The notes under the pieces are model-generated. The model saw nothing but the letters and a program-made list of their open reading frames with translations, was not told where the DNA came from and ran no database searches. Both the position numbers and the translations under genes were made by a program. This document shows positions 59,311-64,000 of a stretch of 64,000 nt of DNA, one piece after another. How positions within the stretch are numbered: position 1 is the first letter of the stretch; every line of letters begins with the position of its first letter. The stretch is from Gymnogyps californianus (taxonomy: Eukaryota; Chordata; Aves; Accipitriformes; Cathartidae). Location of the stretch: contig NC_059475.1 in assembly GCF_018139145.2 (NCBI RefSeq), positions 10,588,437 to 10,652,436 of the forward strand, in the 5' to 3' direction.

Positions 59311-60118
59311 TCTAGACTCTTACTAAAACAAAAGCATGCTACTTTAAAGTGACTCTGTACTCAACTCATACTACACTGCAATTCCAGTTTTTTCCATTGT
59401 GTAACAGTGTTTAGGATATTGCAGTACGGACCTTTGAAAAGGCCAGAGGGAGTACCTGGTTGTTTTTGAAAGAGTACAGATCAAACATCCTGGGGTTACA
59501 GTTACATACACGTATGTGTTTACCAGTAGGTGTGTGACATTGGTGATTTGTATGCTGGACTGTCCTCACTCTTAAGCCCATCAAAACCAGTGGGATGCTG
59601 GTGGCTAGTGTACATCAGTATTGTTACACAGGGGTTAGAATGCAGAATTGGAATTGATAGTAGCACTTTATAAATGGTTGATAAATGGAATTTGAAGCCA
59701 TTTTTTATAAATGTATTGCACAATACTAACAAAGTGCTTCTATCAAAAGTATTAACTGTAAATAGTTTTGCTCTGAATAGATTGTCCCTTTTAAAGTTAT
59801 TGCATATGGTTGAGCACAAAACTACTTACTACTGGGTTTTTGGATTGAGGACATGATTCAATTACCCATGTAACATCTTGTTAAAGTTCTTTAGTGAATT
59901 TTTTCACTTGTTTGCAGCGTGAGCCATGTTCAAAAATTGTGAACAATGGATAGGGGCTTTATCTGAAATTTTGCCTTACCTTAATCTGTTCACAAATATT
60001 TATTTAATACATTTTTCGTAAGTGTCATGAAATAGGAAAATGCAAATGGTTCATTCTTCATTTATTAATGATTGTAAACAAGTTTTTCATGCAAATAAAG
60101 TTTCCATTATTTTAACGG
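59311..60118 (+). other. BTBD10: BTBD10 3' UTR
   Basis: About 0.8 kb of AU-rich sequence from the stop codon to the expected cleavage site about 20 bases after the AATAAA at 60094. The end is approximate. Confidence 0.75.
60094..60099 (+). terminator. BTBD10: Poly(A) signal of BTBD10
   Basis: AATAAA in GCAAATAAAGTTTCC, followed by T-rich and GT-rich sequence (TTTTAACGGGTTTGAATTATCTG). It is the clearest poly(A) signal after the BTBD10 stop codon. Confidence 0.75.
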
Positions 60119-60482
60119 GTTTGAATTATCTGTGAGTGAGATTAAGTGTTCAAATGAATTTTGAAAGTAGTTGCTTTTCTTTCCTTGGGGAAGGATGGTT
60201 AATATTAAAGTGAAAAACACATATTTCTTTACCAGATTTCTCTTTATGTCAGACTATCTTAACCTACCTTACTGTTGTTTTTCTTAGTATAAACTTGAAT
60301 CTAGGAGTAAGTAATAATAGCTTCTCTAGAAATTTATTGTAGTGACAAAATCTTGTAAGTGTATGTAAGGCACTGTTTTTCTTCCCTTTTCCCCCCAAGG
60401 CTAAAGAAATGATAAATACCAACTGCTTCTAGCATGCACCTGCAGCAGGGTTTTATCAAGTTTATCAAAGTAAATGCTCCAT

Positions 60483-60969
60483 CTTAGAACAAGGGAAACA
60501 TTTATTTTAAAAATATTCAACTGTCTAATACATTACACTTTAACAATATTTATAGTAAAGGATTCTTACAAGAAAGAATAAACAGCTTTATGGTACAATT
60601 AGTATAAGAAATATCCACATGGGGACCGTTTTGCAGTGTAAAAACACACCATACATCTGAAATGGTCATTTGCATATAAAAGCTACCACTGATGCCAGTG
60701 AGTTGCACAGTGATTTAAAAAAAATTTCAAAACAACAGAATCCAAAATATACAGGTATTGCAAGCTATACACAGCTAACCAAATCACAGAACACTGTAGC
60801 AGGTTATTCCACTTTGTCTGAAGTTACACATGGTAGGATGAGTTGCATTCTGATACAGCTTTTATGAAATTCGTACATAAAAGCTTCTCAGTCCAACGAG
60901 TTTCACAGACTGTAGAATTCCACCAGTAAATGCACTTTGATATTTGGATGTTGAAGCCAGGTGCATCAA
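60483..60969 (-). other. BMAL1: BMAL1 (ARNTL) 3' UTR
   Basis: On the minus strand, about 0.5 kb from the stop codon to just past the AATAAA at 60506-60501. The end is approximate. Use of more distal signals (complement at 60333 or 60061) would carry the transcript into the BTBD10 3' end. Confidence 0.6.
60501..60506 (-). terminator. BMAL1: Likely poly(A) signal of BMAL1
   Basis: TTTATT on the plus strand reads AATAAA on the minus strand, in AAAATAAATG context. It is the first canonical hexamer I find after the BMAL1 stop codon. Confidence 0.55.
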
Positions 60970-63563
<2,594 letters not shown>

Positions 63564-64000
63564 CTAAAATATGGATAAAATAGGGAATGAATTTACCAGC
63601 AACTTTGAGACTCGGGTGCCAAAGACTTGGAGTTTCAAATGCTGACTTTAGTATCGGGTGGCATAAGGTGTTAAAAGCATGAACTTCATTTTTGTAATTT
63701 CCTCGCTTTTCAGTGTTACTCAAATCAGCAGTAGCAATGTTTTTATTTGCAGCTAGATAAACAGTTGTGTGTAAATTGTCCGGCTTGCTTGGTCTGTGAG
63801 CTTTACCTCCTCCCCCCCTTTATTTGTTCCTGTACAGCCTGCACAGAGAGTCAGAAAGAAAAGGTCCTGGGTACTGAGGAAAGCCTCATTTTTTGTATTT
63901 TACTTCAATTTAGACCAGCTAAGAATTCGAGCTGCCTCAGTCACAGTAACCTAGACTCCGTAAGTGAGCTACTGCTACAGAAGTACACTGGACATTGTTA
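63564..64000 (-). other. BMAL1: BMAL1 intron, cut by the window edge
   Basis: The start of the next upstream intron. I see no exon in these 437 bases; earlier BMAL1 exons must lie past the end of the window. Confidence 0.65.

Overview
This is a eukaryotic, almost certainly avian, chromosomal window. The evidence is a parathyroid hormone gene whose product closely resembles chicken preproPTH as I remember it (not identical, so probably another bird), two CR1-type LINE relics, and two solo LTRs of a kind I associate with birds. Genes are split by GT-AG introns and the background is AT-rich. Bacterial features such as operons and ribosome binding sites do not apply. I found no previously undescribed system; the value lies in exact gene models and a few regulatory observations.

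Layout. Positions 1-21,090 are a gene-free interval with one solo LTR (1730-2282), one decayed CR1 LINE (about 9250-10562), a MIR-like scrap and a CTCF-like site. PTH (+) spans about 21,173-25,360. Its promoter contains a perfect 15-base match to the chicken PTH negative vitamin D response element as I recall it, a CRE-like octamer and a TATA-like box. A noncoding exon 1 is inferred; the coding exons are 22466-22551 and 23347-23620. After about 3.4 kb of intergenic DNA comes a CpG island (about 28,730-29,560), the promoter and noncoding exon 1 of BTBD10 (+). BTBD10 runs to a poly(A) signal at 60094, with eight coding exons between 36683 and 59310 encoding 474 residues. Intron 2 holds an ancient CR1-type LINE, and intron 4 holds the second solo LTR. 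BMAL1/ARNTL lies on the opposite strand (60,970-63,563 plus 3' UTR) and is represented by its last three coding exons; the rest lies beyond position 64,000.

The order PTH, BTBD10, BMAL1, with BMAL1 convergent to the other two, is the order I know from human 11p15, so this is a conserved synteny block. The genes do not form a pathway: PTH is a secreted calcium-regulating hormone, BTBD10 an intracellular BTB protein linked to AKT signalling, and BMAL1 a core clock transcription factor. Every coding exon was checked by frame continuity across splice sites. Transcription start sites, poly(A) sites and regulatory motifs are predictions.
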